Shown here: positions 17,600-26,087 of the stretch, in pieces
Numbering within the stretch: the first letter of the stretch is position 1
Layout of the letters: every line of letters starts with the position of its first letter
From: an uncultured Comamonadaceae bacterium
GTDB lineage: Bacteria; Pseudomonadota; Gammaproteobacteria; Burkholderiales; Burkholderiaceae
Length of the DNA: 45,077 nucleotides
Direction of reading: 5' to 3'
Assembly: GCA_946482595.1 (NCBI GenBank)
Contig: CAMLSD010000028.1
Span: 1 to 45,077 of the forward strand
The notes under the pieces: generated by a model
What the model was told of the DNA's origin: nothing
Databases searched by the model: none
What the model saw: only the letters and a program-made list of their open reading frames with translations
Made by a program: the position numbers and the translations under genes

Positions 17600-18736
17600 C
17601 TACTCGATCAGCCGGCCACTGCGATCATGGACGGTCAGGCTCACGAACGGCCTGGGGTGCGGGCGCGACCGCTGCCACTGGCCGCTGTAGTCGCCAAAGT
17701 CGACCGGGGGGGCGTCGCTCAGTGCCTGGGCGATGGCGGCGGGCGTGATGCGGTCCAGTCGTTTCATGGCCTCGACCATGAGCGTGGCGGCAAGCCAGGC
17801 TTCCATGCTGTGCGCCGAAGGCGTGATGCCATGGCGTGCACAGAACGCGCGATGGGTGCGTGCCACCGCCGACTTGCCGGACAGCGCGAACGGGACGACC
17901 TGCGTCACGGAGATGCCGGCCACGAGCGGCCCCAGCAACTCGCCGAGTCCCTGGGTACCGACGCTGGACAAGGCATAGAAGTAGCCCTTGAACCCGGCCG
18001 TACGGGCGGCACGCACCACGGCCGCGCTGGCCACCGCATTGCTGCCCAGCACCACCGCCTGGGGGCCTTTTGCCAGGATCACCTCGACCACGCCGGGCAG
18101 GCTGTAGGCGCTGCCCTCCCGGTCGATGCTGGTCAGCACCACATCGCGCTGAATGCCGGCGTGCAGCAATTCAAGCGCGGTGTCGCGCAACTCCCATCCG
18201 AGGAAGTTGTACTCGTTGACGAGCGCCAGCGTGGTCACGCCGATCGTCTCGACGTGCCGGGCGATGTGGCGCATCTCGTCGGCGTGACTGGCGCGGAACG
18301 TGAAGGTGCCGGGCGCCAGCGCGCTGCGCAGCTCGACGGAACCCGAGACCGGTGCCACGTAGGGCAGGCCCTCGGCGGCCGCCGCGCGCGAACCGGCCCG
18401 GTCGGCGCCGCCGCCGACAAAGCCAAACAACGCCTGCACGCCATGTTCCGCGGCGAGCAGTTTCACGTTGACCGCTGTGCGCTCCGGCTCACCACCGTCG
18501 TCGAGCGACACGAGTTCGATGCGCGGCCCCTGCCAGCCCTGGCGCGTGAGGTCTCTGAAGGCCGCAAGGGCCGAGTTCCGGTAGGCGGTGCCCAGCACGG
18601 CGTGGGGCCCGCTCAAGGGCAGGGACTGCCCGATGCGCAGCGTGGATCCCGGGTCGACACGCGCCTGCGTCAGTGCAGGCACACCCAGCGCCGATCCGAA
18701 TGCCGCCACCATCAGGTTTCGACGTTGAACAGACAT
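17600..18736 (-). CDS. Orphan Leu/Ile/Val-type periplasmic binding protein at the end of the polyol operon
   Basis: A 378-residue type I periplasmic binding protein. Its leader VQRRNLMVAAFGSALG has a twin-arginine look, then the mature strand STLRIGQSLPLSGPHAVLG. It shares HVETIGVTTLAL and ISVTQVVPFA with the binding protein at 5298-6467, so both belong to one subfamily. No LivHMGF genes are present. It follows dhaK by 57 bases, with a stem-loop in the gap, and the start has AAGGAGCTCGG. Being in an operon that already has its own ABC binding protein, it may serve sensing rather than transport; that is inference. Confidence 0.85.
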   Translation of the reverse strand: MSVQRRNLMVAAFGSALGVPALTQARVDPGSTLRIGQSLPLSGPHAVLGTAYRNSALAAFRDLTRQGWQGPRIELVSLDDGGEPERTAVNVKLLAAEHGVQALFGFVGGGADRAGSRAAAAEGLPYVAPVSGSVELRSALAPGTFTFRASHADEMRHIARHVETIGVTTLALVNEYNFLGWELRDTALELLHAGIQRDVVLTSIDREGSAYSLPGVVEVILAKGPQAVVLGSNAVASAAVVRAARTAGFKGYFYALSSVGTQGLGELLGPLVAGISVTQVVPFALSGKSAVARTHRAFCARHGITPSAHSMEAWLAATLMVEAMKRLDRITPAAIAQALSDAPPVDFGDYSGQWQRSRPHPRPFVSLTVHDRSGRLIE

Positions 18737-18761
18737 CCGAGCTCCTTGTGCAGGTTGGATG

Positions 18762-18776
18762 GACCGCTTCGCGGTC
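18762..18776 (-). other. Intercistronic stem-loop between dhaK and the orphan binding protein
   Basis: GACCGC-TTC-GCGGTC is a perfect six-base-pair hairpin with a three-base loop in the 57-base gap. There is no T-run. It may mark RNA processing or partial termination before the binding protein gene. Confidence 0.45.
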
Positions 18777-18793
18777 TGACTCTCCCGGCCGCG

Positions 18794-19780
18794 CTACCAG
18801 CGCAGTGCCGGGGTGTGGACCGGTTCATCCCACAGGCGCTTGAGTTCGTCGTCGAGCACGGTGACCGTCAGCGACGCACCGGCCATCTCCAGCGAGGTCG
18901 TGAAGTTGCCGACCAGCGATCGCACCGGCGTCAGGCCAAGCGCCTGCAGCTGCCGGTGTGCGCTGTACTGCAGGACGTACAGCTCCATCAGCGGTGTACC
19001 CCCGAACCCATTGACGTGCAGCAGCACTTCGCTGCCGCGTGCTGGCGCCAGGTCGCGGACGATCGAACTCAGCAGTTCATCGACGATGGCGTCCGCGCGG
19101 GCAATGGGCTCGCGCCGGCGCCCCGGCTCGCCGTGGATGCCCACACCGACCTCCATCTCGAGCTCGCCGATCTCGAAGGTGGCCCGTCCGGCAGCAGGCA
19201 CCGTGCAGCTGGTGAAGGCCACACCCATCGATGCGGTCGCCTTGTTCACCCGGTCGCCAAGCGCCTTGCACTCTGCGAGGCTGGCACCCAGCTCGGCTGC
19301 CGCGCCCACCATCTTCTCGACGATGACCGTGCCCGCCACGCCGCGCCGGCCGGTGGTGTGCGTCGAGTTCTCGACGGCCACGTCGTCATTGATGAGCACG
19401 GTCGCGTTCTCGATCGCAAGCATCTCGCTGGCGATCTGGAAGTTCATCGAGTCACCGGCGTAGTTCTTCACGATGAACAGCACACCCGCACCGGTGTCGA
19501 CTGCAGCGGCGGCGGCAAGCATCTGGTCCGGCGTCGGCGACGTGAAGACCTGGCCGGGGCACGCAGCATCAAGCATGCCCCGGCCGATGAAGCCCACATG
19601 CAGCGGCTCATGCCCGGAGCCTCCGCCCGACAGCAGCGCGACCTTCCTGCCTGCCGGACGCTGCGCACGACGCACGAACGTCGGGTCGAACTGCGCCACG
19701 AGCAGCTCGGGATGAGCGAGCGTCATGCCGCCGAGGGCTTCCTTCAGCAGGGTCTCGGGATCATTGATGAACTTCTTCAT
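18794..19780 (-). CDS. dhaK: Dihydroxyacetone kinase subunit DhaK (or related ketose kinase)
   Basis: A 328-residue DhaK-domain protein. GGGSGHEP places His57 and KNYAGD places Asp110 at the active site, and GIHGEPG holds His216, which forms the covalent hemiaminal bond with dihydroxyacetone. All three match the family. The partner DhaL is encoded just upstream by 23 bases. DhaL here has no fused phosphotransfer domain and no DhaM is present, so the pair probably uses ATP directly or an external PTS protein. Relatives phosphorylate dihydroxyacetone, erythrulose or other short ketoses. The start follows CAGGAGAAACGC. Confidence 0.92.
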   Translation of the reverse strand: MKKFINDPETLLKEALGGMTLAHPELLVAQFDPTFVRRAQRPAGRKVALLSGGGSGHEPLHVGFIGRGMLDAACPGQVFTSPTPDQMLAAAAAVDTGAGVLFIVKNYAGDSMNFQIASEMLAIENATVLINDDVAVENSTHTTGRRGVAGTVIVEKMVGAAAELGASLAECKALGDRVNKATASMGVAFTSCTVPAAGRATFEIGELEMEVGVGIHGEPGRRREPIARADAIVDELLSSIVRDLAPARGSEVLLHVNGFGGTPLMELYVLQYSAHRQLQALGLTPVRSLVGNFTTSLEMAGASLTVTVLDDELKRLWDEPVHTPALRW

Positions 19781-19803
19781 GCGTTTCTCCTGGGGTCAGT
19801 GTT

Positions 19804-20433
19804 TCAGCGCTTCAGCACTTCGGCGCACACGGCGGCAATCGCCACTTCGCAGGTCTTGCAGCCGGGGTCGATATGGCCGAGCGCCCGTTCGCCGAGCGAG
19901 TACGCCCGTCCCTTCGTGGCGATCATGTCGCGCGTGGCCAGCATGTTGCGCGTGGCCTCGGCATTGAGCTGCTCGCACAGCAGGGGAAGCTCCACGCCCT
20001 CGTCGGTCAGCCGCGTCAACAGGCGCGACACCGGGATGAGCACGTCGAGCATCGTCTTTTCGCCGACATCAGCCTTGCCGCGATGCCGGATGGCATCGAC
20101 CCCTGCGGCAAAGGCGAGTGCAAAGTCATGGCGTGAGGGCGTGTCGTGGCCTTTCAGTGACTTGCCCATGGCCATGAAGAAGCTGGCGATCAAGGGGCCG
20201 GAGGCGCCGCCGATGGTGGACAGCAGCTTCATGCCGATGGCATCCAGGGCGGCACTGGGCGGCAGGGCCTCCAGCTCGTAGTGCATGGCCACCAGCACTT
20301 CACAGCCTCGCTTGACGTTCAGGTAGTGGTCGCCGTCGCCGATGGCGCGGTCCAGCGACTCGATGTCGGCCTCGCTGGCGAGGATCGACGTATGCACGGC
20401 CCGCAGGCAGGCCACGATGAGTGAACTGTTCAT
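19804..20433 (-). CDS. dhaL: Dihydroxyacetone kinase subunit DhaL (nucleotide-binding)
   Basis: A 209-residue all-helical DhaL domain. LDRAIGDGDHYLN (residues 27-39) holds the Asp residues that bind Mg-nucleotide, GGASGPLIASFF (about 75-86) the phosphate loop, and DVGEKTMLDVLIP a third motif. It transfers the phosphoryl group to the ketose held by DhaK. The start follows CTAGGAAACCAATC. The C-terminus contains a Cys pair (DPGCKTCEVA), an unremarkable variation. It sits between the second ATPase gene and dhaK. Confidence 0.92.
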   Translation of the reverse strand: MNSSLIVACLRAVHTSILASEADIESLDRAIGDGDHYLNVKRGCEVLVAMHYELEALPPSAALDAIGMKLLSTIGGASGPLIASFFMAMGKSLKGHDTPSRHDFALAFAAGVDAIRHRGKADVGEKTMLDVLIPVSRLLTRLTDEGVELPLLCEQLNAEATRNMLATRDMIATKGRAYSLGERALGHIDPGCKTCEVAIAAVCAEVLKR

Positions 20434-20478
20434 GATTGGTTTCCTAGAAAGGTGTGGGCGACGGTTCGGGAGGGCAGT

Positions 20479-21492
20479 TCAGAGGGGGCCAACGCGATGG
20501 CCGGCTTCGTCGAAGAACAGGCAGCGCGAGACGGGGAAGCTCAGCGTCACCCGGTTGCCGGTGGGGACCGGATGATCGGCATGAAAGCGGGCGCGGACCT
20601 CAACGCCGCCGCGCTCGGCGACGATCAGGTGCTTCACGAGAGAACACTCGACCACCTCGAACGAGCCGTCGGCTGCGTCCAGACTCACCTGCACGTCCTC
20701 GGGACGAATCGCGACCTGCCGCGCACGCGGGTGGGCGCTGCCCTCGAACCAGTGGGCCGGCAGCACATTGATCGCTGGTGCGCCGAGCCGCTGGGCGACC
20801 GCCAGGCTGTTGGGTTCGCGGTAGATCGTCTCCGGCGTGCCGACCTGGTGGATGCGACCGCCTTCCAGGATCGCGATGCGATCGGCCATGGTGGTGGCCT
20901 CGACCTGATCATGCGTGACGTACAGCACCGTCGCGCCTGTGCTGCGCTGGATGCGCCGGAGCTCGACGCGCAGCTCCTCGCGCAGCTTGGCATCCAGCGA
21001 CGACAGCGGCTCGTCCATCAGGAAGACCTTGGGGCGGCGCACCAGCGCCCGGCCGATGGCCACACGCTGCATCTCGCCGCCGGACAGCGCCGTGGCCTTG
21101 CGCTGCAGCTTGGACTCGATGTGCAACAGGCTGGCGACCTCGCGTACACGCGCATCGATGTCCGCCGCGGCATGACGGCGCAACGGTGAACGCAGCGGGA
21201 ACGCGATGTTCTCGTACACCGTCAGGTGAGGGTAGAGCGAGTACTGCTGGAAGACGAACGCGCAGTCGCGGTGCGAGGGCGGCACATGCGTGACGTTCGC
21301 GCCGCCGAGTGCGATCTCGCCGGTATCGGGCTGCTCCAGGCCGGCCACCAACCGCAGGGTCGTGGACTTGCCTGCACCGCTGGGGCCAAGCATGACGAAA
21401 AACTCGCCATCGGCCACATCGAGTTCCATGTGGTCCACGGCGTTCATGGGGCCGAAGGACTTGCTGACCTTCTGGATCGAAACACTAGCCAT
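20479..21492 (-). CDS. ABC transporter ATP-binding protein, second of a pair (UgpC/MalK-like)
   Basis: A 337-residue ATPase. Walker A is GPSGAGKSTT, the Q-loop is FQQYSLYPHLTV, the signature LSGGEMQRVAIGRA, Walker B VFLMDEPLSSLDAKL and the His switch VTHDQVEA. A C-terminal OB-type regulatory domain (IRPEDVQ at about 240 onward) marks the carbohydrate importer class. The gene overlaps the preceding ATPase gene by eight bases. Two different ATPases in one importer is the arrangement of the Rhizobium glycerol transporter GlpS/GlpT. Confidence 0.92.
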   Translation of the reverse strand: MASVSIQKVSKSFGPMNAVDHMELDVADGEFFVMLGPSGAGKSTTLRLVAGLEQPDTGEIALGGANVTHVPPSHRDCAFVFQQYSLYPHLTVYENIAFPLRSPLRRHAAADIDARVREVASLLHIESKLQRKATALSGGEMQRVAIGRALVRRPKVFLMDEPLSSLDAKLREELRVELRRIQRSTGATVLYVTHDQVEATTMADRIAILEGGRIHQVGTPETIYREPNSLAVAQRLGAPAINVLPAHWFEGSAHPRARQVAIRPEDVQVSLDAADGSFEVVECSLVKHLIVAERGGVEVRARFHADHPVPTGNRVTLSFPVSRCLFFDEAGHRVGPL

Positions 21493-22591
21493 GGCGCATT
21501 CCTGAGCGGTGTTGCACGGTGGTGTCGCTGGGCAGCAGCAACTCGGTGGATTCGTCGAACATCACCAGCCTTTGCGTGTTCAGGCGCAGGCCGATGGCTT
21601 CACCCGGGACCGGGCGCACATCCTTGGGGGCGATGGCCTTCAGGCTCCCCAGCGGCGAGTCAAGGTCGGCGACCCAGTGCGAGCCGAAGTACTCGCAGTA
21701 GTTGACGCGTGCGGGCACGCCCTGGTCCACGGGCACCAGCTCGATGTGCTCGGGTCGCACCCCCAGCACGGCGCGCTCACTGCCCGCATGCAGCCTCGGC
21801 ACGGCCACGCTCGTGCCGCCGAACCGGGCCGTGGTGTCGTCGGCACCGACGCTGTGGGTCAGCGGGAGCAGGTTCATGGCCGGGCGGCCGATGAACCCGG
21901 CCACGAACAGGCAGCTCGGAAAGTTGTAGATGCCGTCGGTGTTGTCGGCCTGGAGGATCTCGCCCTTGTTCATCACGACGATGCAGTCGGCCAGCGCCAT
22001 CGCCTCGTTCTGGTCGTGCGTGACGAACACGGTGGTGGTGGCCAGCCGATCGTGCAGCTTGCGCAGCTCGACGCACATCACCTCGCGGAACTCGGCATCG
22101 AGCGTGCCCAGGGGTTCGTCCATCAGGAAGGCCTTGGGCTGGCGCACGATGGCGCGGCCCAGCGCCACGCGTTGCCGGTCGCCGCCGGCCAGCCCGCCGA
22201 TGCGCTGTCCCAGCAGATGCTCGATGCGCAGGATGCCGGCCACCTCCTGGATGCGCCGGTCGATCTCGGCGCGCGACAGGCCTTCGTTGCGCAGAGGGAA
22301 CTCAAGGTTGGCCCGCACGCCCATGTGGGGGTACAGGGCGAACAGCTGGAAGACCATCGCGATGTCCCGTTCCCGCGGGCGGCGATAGGTCACGTCCTCG
22401 CCATCCAGCAGGATCTGGCCTGCGCTGGGGTACTCCAGTCCGGCGATCATCCGCAGCGTGGTCGTCTTGCCGCAGCCGGACGGGCCCAGCAGCACGACGA
22501 ACTTGCCGTCGTCGATGACCAGCGAGGAGTCTCTGACGGCTGTGAAGTCCGCGAACTGCTTCTTCAGATGCTTGATGTGGATTTCGGCCAT
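21485..22591 (-). CDS. ABC transporter ATP-binding protein, first of a pair, with altered signature
   Basis: A 368-residue ATPase of the carbohydrate importer class. Walker A is GPSGCGKTTT, the Q-loop FQLFALYPHMGV, Walker B AFLMDEPLGTLDAEF and the His switch VTHDQNEA. The signature reads LAGGDRQRVALGRA, where LSGGQ has become LAGGD; one site of the ATPase dimer may therefore differ from the other. A C-terminal regulatory domain starts near GVRPEHIELVP. ATG 22591 is two bases after the stop of the small membrane protein gene; it has no strong ribosome binding site and is probably coupled to that gene. Confidence 0.92.
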   Translation of the reverse strand: MAEIHIKHLKKQFADFTAVRDSSLVIDDGKFVVLLGPSGCGKTTTLRMIAGLEYPSAGQILLDGEDVTYRRPRERDIAMVFQLFALYPHMGVRANLEFPLRNEGLSRAEIDRRIQEVAGILRIEHLLGQRIGGLAGGDRQRVALGRAIVRQPKAFLMDEPLGTLDAEFREVMCVELRKLHDRLATTTVFVTHDQNEAMALADCIVVMNKGEILQADNTDGIYNFPSCLFVAGFIGRPAMNLLPLTHSVGADDTTARFGGTSVAVPRLHAGSERAVLGVRPEHIELVPVDQGVPARVNYCEYFGSHWVADLDSPLGSLKAIAPKDVRPVPGEAIGLRLNTQRLVMFDESTELLLPSDTTVQHRSGMRHG

Positions 22592-22593
22592 GG

Positions 22594-22788
22594 TCAGTCC
22601 TGTGGCAGCTTGACGGCGATGGAGAACAGCACCACGCCGCTCAGCACGACGGTGAACGACCAGGAGTACATCAGCAGCGACCACGGCTGCATGAGCATCA
22701 CCAGGCCGATCCCCAGCAGGCTGGCGCTCAGGCGCTCCCACATCTCGCCGCGGCGCCACCAGGGCCGTGGGGTCTTGGTTGGTGTCAT
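22594..22788 (-). CDS. Small two-helix membrane protein in the ABC importer operon
   Basis: A 64-residue protein with a basic N-terminus (TKTPRPWWRRGEMWERL) and two predicted membrane helices, about residues 20-36 and 40-59. The start overlaps the permease stop (ATGA) and the stop is two bases before the next ATG, so it is firmly part of the operon. In the Rhizobium glycerol importer a small membrane protein gene (GlpU, DUF2160) lies in the same operon; I see no clear sequence match, so this is equivalence of position only. It may stabilise or tune the permease pair. Confidence 0.75.
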   Translation of the reverse strand: MTPTKTPRPWWRRGEMWERLSASLLGIGLVMLMQPWSLLMYSWSFTVVLSGVVLFSIAVKLPQD

Positions 22789-23732
22789 TTGCGTACGGCT
22801 CCGAAGGTCACCCCGCGCAGCAGGTGCCGGCGCAGCAGGACGGTGAAGAAGAGGACGGGCAGCAGGAACAGCGTGGTGCCCGCGGCCATGGCCGGCCAGT
22901 CCAGCCCGCCCTCACCGATGATGGTCGGGATGAAGGGCGGCGAGGTCTGGGCATTGCCGCTGGTCAGCAGCAGTGCAAAGGCGTACTCGTTCCAGGCGAA
23001 GATCAGGCAGAAGATGGCCGTGGTGGCGATGCCGGTGCTGGCCTGCGGCAGCACGACCTTGATGAAGGCCTGCAGCCGGGTGTAGCCGTCGACCATGGCA
23101 GCTTCTTCGTACTCCCGCGGGATCTCGTCCATGAAGCCCTTGAGCAGCCACACCGACAGCGACAGGTTCACCACCGTGTACAGCAGCATCAGCCCGAGGT
23201 GGGTGTCCGACAGGTTCAGCGCGCGGAACATCAGGTAGATCGGGATCGCCACCGCGATCGGCGGCATCATCCGTGTGGACAGGATGAAGAACAGCCAGTC
23301 GTCCCGGGCCGGAACCCTGAAGCGAGAGAAGGCATAGGCGGCCAGCGTGCCCAGCACCACCGACAGGAAGGTCGATCCGAAACCGATGATCAGCGAGTTG
23401 CTGTAGCGATCGATGAAGCGCGACGGGCCGACCAGGATCATCTGCTGCTCACGCACGAGCTTCTCGTACCAGGTGGTCGGCGGTGGCAGCTGGGCCAGCT
23501 CATCGGCGCCCACCCGCGAGCGTGTGGTGAACAGGTTCACATAACCGATCACCGACCCTTCGGCGACCACTTTGGGCGGGTAGGCGATGGCGTCCTGCGG
23601 GGTCCGCAGACTGGTCATCACGATCCACGCCAGCGGGATCAGCGACACCAGCGCATAGGCGATCACCAGCACGGCGGCGAACCAGCGCGAGGCCAGGCTC
23701 GGCTCCAGGGGATGGGAAACGGGGGTGCTCAT
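22785..23732 (-). CDS. ABC transporter permease (MalG-type)
   Basis: A 315-residue permease with six predicted helices. The EAA loop that contacts the ATPase is EIPREYEEAAMVDGYTRLQA (about residues 205-224). A long extracytoplasmic segment after helix 1 (residues of about 45-110) contains PPPTTWYEKLVREQQ, as in carbohydrate CUT1 permeases. ATG 23732 overlaps the stop of the first permease. Its own stop overlaps the start of the 64-residue membrane protein. Confidence 0.92.
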   Translation of the reverse strand: MSTPVSHPLEPSLASRWFAAVLVIAYALVSLIPLAWIVMTSLRTPQDAIAYPPKVVAEGSVIGYVNLFTTRSRVGADELAQLPPPTTWYEKLVREQQMILVGPSRFIDRYSNSLIIGFGSTFLSVVLGTLAAYAFSRFRVPARDDWLFFILSTRMMPPIAVAIPIYLMFRALNLSDTHLGLMLLYTVVNLSLSVWLLKGFMDEIPREYEEAAMVDGYTRLQAFIKVVLPQASTGIATTAIFCLIFAWNEYAFALLLTSGNAQTSPPFIPTIIGEGGLDWPAMAAGTTLFLLPVLFFTVLLRRHLLRGVTFGAVRK

Positions 23733-24631
23733 CGCTGCTTGACTCGGTCGAGGAATCGGACAGCCACCATGGACATGCCGTAGATCGACACGAACAGGAT
23801 GATGGCCAGGGCGGAGCTGTAGCCGGTGCGCCACTTCTCGAAGGCTTCGCGCTTGAGGCGGATGGAGGCGAGCTCGGTGATCGAGCCCGGGCCGCCGTTG
23901 GTGAGCTGGTCGACCAGGTCGAACATCTTGAAGTTCTCGATGGCCCGGAACAGCACGGCCAGCACGATGAAAGGCATCACCATGGGCAGCGTGACGCGCC
24001 AGAACTTCGTCCATTCGGAGGCGCGGTCGATCTCGGCGGCCTCGTACAGGTAAGGCGGGATCGAGCGCAGGCCGGCGAGCAGCAGGAGCATCACGTAGGG
24101 GGCCCACATCCACGTGTCCACCAGGATGATGGCCCACGGCGAGAGGCTGCCGTCACCCAGCATGGTGAAGCGGGTCGGCCCGCCGAGCAGGCCCACGATG
24201 TAGTTGAAGATGCCGTACTGGGGCTCGAAGAAGTACTTCCAGAACGTGCCGACGACCGCGGGGGCCAGCATCATCGGCAGCAGGATCGCCGTGCTCCAGA
24301 AACTGTGCGAGCGGAAGCGGCGGTTCAGCAGCAGCGCCAGGCCGAAGCCGATCAGCACCTGCAGCGTGATCGACCAGCACAGGAAGTGCGCGGTGGCGCG
24401 CATGCTCTCCCACACGGACTCGTCGCTCAGCACCCGGACGTAGTTGTCCAGGCCGACCCACTGGGCTTCGAGGTTGGGCCGGTTCGCGCGGAAGTTCGTG
24501 AACGACAGGTAGATCGTCCAGAACAGCGGGAAGATGTTGAAGGCCAGCAGGAGCAGGACGGTCGGCAGGACAAAGATCCATGCGAGCGCCCGATCCGACA
24601 GACCGTGTCGGTAGGGTGATGTGATGTTCAT
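23729..24631 (-). CDS. ABC transporter permease (MalF-type)
   Basis: A 300-residue permease with six helices, opening with ALAWIFVLPTVLLLLAFNIF. The EAA loop is PYLYEAAEIDRASEWTKFW (about residues 200-218). It forms the heterodimeric channel with the permease encoded directly downstream through an ATGA overlap. The start lacks a clear ribosome binding site; a strong hairpin separates it from the binding protein gene. Confidence 0.92.
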   Translation of the reverse strand: MNITSPYRHGLSDRALAWIFVLPTVLLLLAFNIFPLFWTIYLSFTNFRANRPNLEAQWVGLDNYVRVLSDESVWESMRATAHFLCWSITLQVLIGFGLALLLNRRFRSHSFWSTAILLPMMLAPAVVGTFWKYFFEPQYGIFNYIVGLLGGPTRFTMLGDGSLSPWAIILVDTWMWAPYVMLLLLAGLRSIPPYLYEAAEIDRASEWTKFWRVTLPMVMPFIVLAVLFRAIENFKMFDLVDQLTNGGPGSITELASIRLKREAFEKWRTGYSSALAIILFVSIYGMSMVAVRFLDRVKQR

Positions 24632-24690
24632 GGTGCAGAGCAGACCGATGGCCCGGGCCCATGGGCCACGGCGGGTGGGATGCAGCGCAG

Positions 24691-24737
24691 GCCGCCCCGG
24701 GCGGTGATCCGGTGCACGCCGTCCGGGCGTGCACCGG
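24691..24737 (-). other. Strong intercistronic stem-loops between binding protein and permease genes
   Basis: A perfect 12-base-pair stem (24709-24720 with 24726-24737) closes a five-base loop; a second stem CCGCC/GGCGG lies at 24692-24704 and a third, TGGCCC/GGGCCA, just to the left. No T-run follows in the direction of transcription. Such hairpins after a binding protein gene usually stabilise the upstream message or stop part of the transcripts, giving more binding protein than membrane subunits. Confidence 0.65.
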
Positions 24738-24755
24738 CCTGCGTCGATCAGGTCC

Positions 24756-26087
24756 TTACTTCAGCTTGCCGTCGTCCTTGAAGACCTCGGTCCAGTCCTT
24801 GAGCAGGCCATCCAGTGCTTCCTGGGGCGTGCCCTTGCCGGCCACGACGTAGTTGTGCACGCGCCCCTGCATCGCCAGCAGCAGCTGTGCATAGCTGGGT
24901 TCGGCCCAGAAGTCCTTGACGATCTTCATCGACTCCAGGTAGACGGGCGCATAGGGCGCGCTCTTCTCGAAGCCGGGCTTGCCCAGCACACTCATGTGGG
25001 TCGATGCGCCGCCGGCATCCCACCAGCGCTGCTGGATGGCAGGCTGCGCGAACCACTTGATGTACTCGAGCGCAGCGTCCTGCTTGTCCGAGTACTTGAC
25101 CACGGAGATGCCTTGTCCGCCGAGCTGCGCGAACTGCTTGTCACCCTTGGGCATCGGGAAGAAGCCGGACTTGTCGCCGCCGACCTGCGGGTCCTTCGAG
25201 ATGCCGGGGAAGAAGGCGATGAAGTTCATCTGCATTGCGACCTGGCCTGACTTGTAGGCGTCGAGGTTTTCGGTCATGTAGGCATTCGAGTGCCCGGGCG
25301 GCGTGCAGCAGTCGTAGAGTTCCTTGTAGAGCGTGAGGCCCTTGACCGCGCCGGCACCGTTGATGAAGCCTTTCATGTCGTACGGCTTCTTCGGGTTGGC
25401 GTACTCCATGCCGTACGCATACATGGTGTTGGTCACGCCCATCGTGATGCCCTCGGAGCCGCGCTCGGTGTAGAGCGCTGCGCCGTACACCTTCTTGCCG
25501 TCGATGGTGCGGTTCTGGAAGAACTGGGCGATGGCCTTGAACTCGTCCCAGGTCTTGGGCGGCTCCAGGTCGCGGCCGGTCTTCTGCTTGAACTCGGCGC
25601 GCAGCTCGGGGCGGGCGAACCAGTCCTTGCGGTAGGTGAAGGCGACGGCATCGCCCATGGCCGGCAGCGCGTAGTAGTTCTTCGAGCCCTTCGGCCAGGT
25701 GGCATACCCCTCGACGGTGGCTGGCGCGAAGTCCGTCATCTTGATGCCGTTCTTGTCGAAGAACTCGTTCAGCCTGACGTAGTGGCCTTCGGTGGCTGCC
25801 GAGCCGATCCACTGGCTGTCGCCGATCAGCAGATCGCACAGCTTGCCCCGCGAGTTGAGCTCGTTGAGCATGCGCTGCGCGAAGTTCGGCCAGGGCACGA
25901 ACTCGAACTTCATCTGGATGCCGGTGCGGGTCGTGAAGTCCTTGGACAGCTCCACCAGCGCATTGGCCGGGTCCCATGCCGCCCAGCACAGGGTCAGCTG
26001 CTTGCCCTGGGCCTGGGCAGAGGTGGCCAGCAGTGTCGACGCAGTGGCCAGCGCGGCCATGACCAGCTTCGAACGGATCGTCTTCAT
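24756..26087 (-). CDS. ABC transporter substrate-binding protein, family 1 (polyol/sugar)
   Basis: A 443-residue secreted protein with a signal peptide (LVMAALATASTLLATSAQAQ). The mature part begins KQLTLCWAAWDPANALVELSKDF and contains NELNSRGKLCDLLIGDSQW, KTWDEFKAIAQFF and GQVAMQMNFIAFF, as in carbohydrate-binding proteins of the MalE/UgpB class. It has several Cys (LYDCCTPPGH). It is the first gene of the importer operon and starts with ACGGAGACAACTGA before ATG 26087. The downstream kinase genes suggest that the ligand is a short polyol or ketose. Confidence 0.9.
   Translation of the reverse strand: MKTIRSKLVMAALATASTLLATSAQAQGKQLTLCWAAWDPANALVELSKDFTTRTGIQMKFEFVPWPNFAQRMLNELNSRGKLCDLLIGDSQWIGSAATEGHYVRLNEFFDKNGIKMTDFAPATVEGYATWPKGSKNYYALPAMGDAVAFTYRKDWFARPELRAEFKQKTGRDLEPPKTWDEFKAIAQFFQNRTIDGKKVYGAALYTERGSEGITMGVTNTMYAYGMEYANPKKPYDMKGFINGAGAVKGLTLYKELYDCCTPPGHSNAYMTENLDAYKSGQVAMQMNFIAFFPGISKDPQVGGDKSGFFPMPKGDKQFAQLGGQGISVVKYSDKQDAALEYIKWFAQPAIQQRWWDAGGASTHMSVLGKPGFEKSAPYAPVYLESMKIVKDFWAEPSYAQLLLAMQGRVHNYVVAGKGTPQEALDGLLKDWTEVFKDDGKLK

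Noticed and set aside
17627..20281. 884-codon open frame on the plus strand
   Set aside because: It lies opposite the binding protein, dhaK and dhaL genes, which have clear domains; its translation is low-complexity and His/Arg/Gly-rich, as expected for antisense frames in high-GC DNA.
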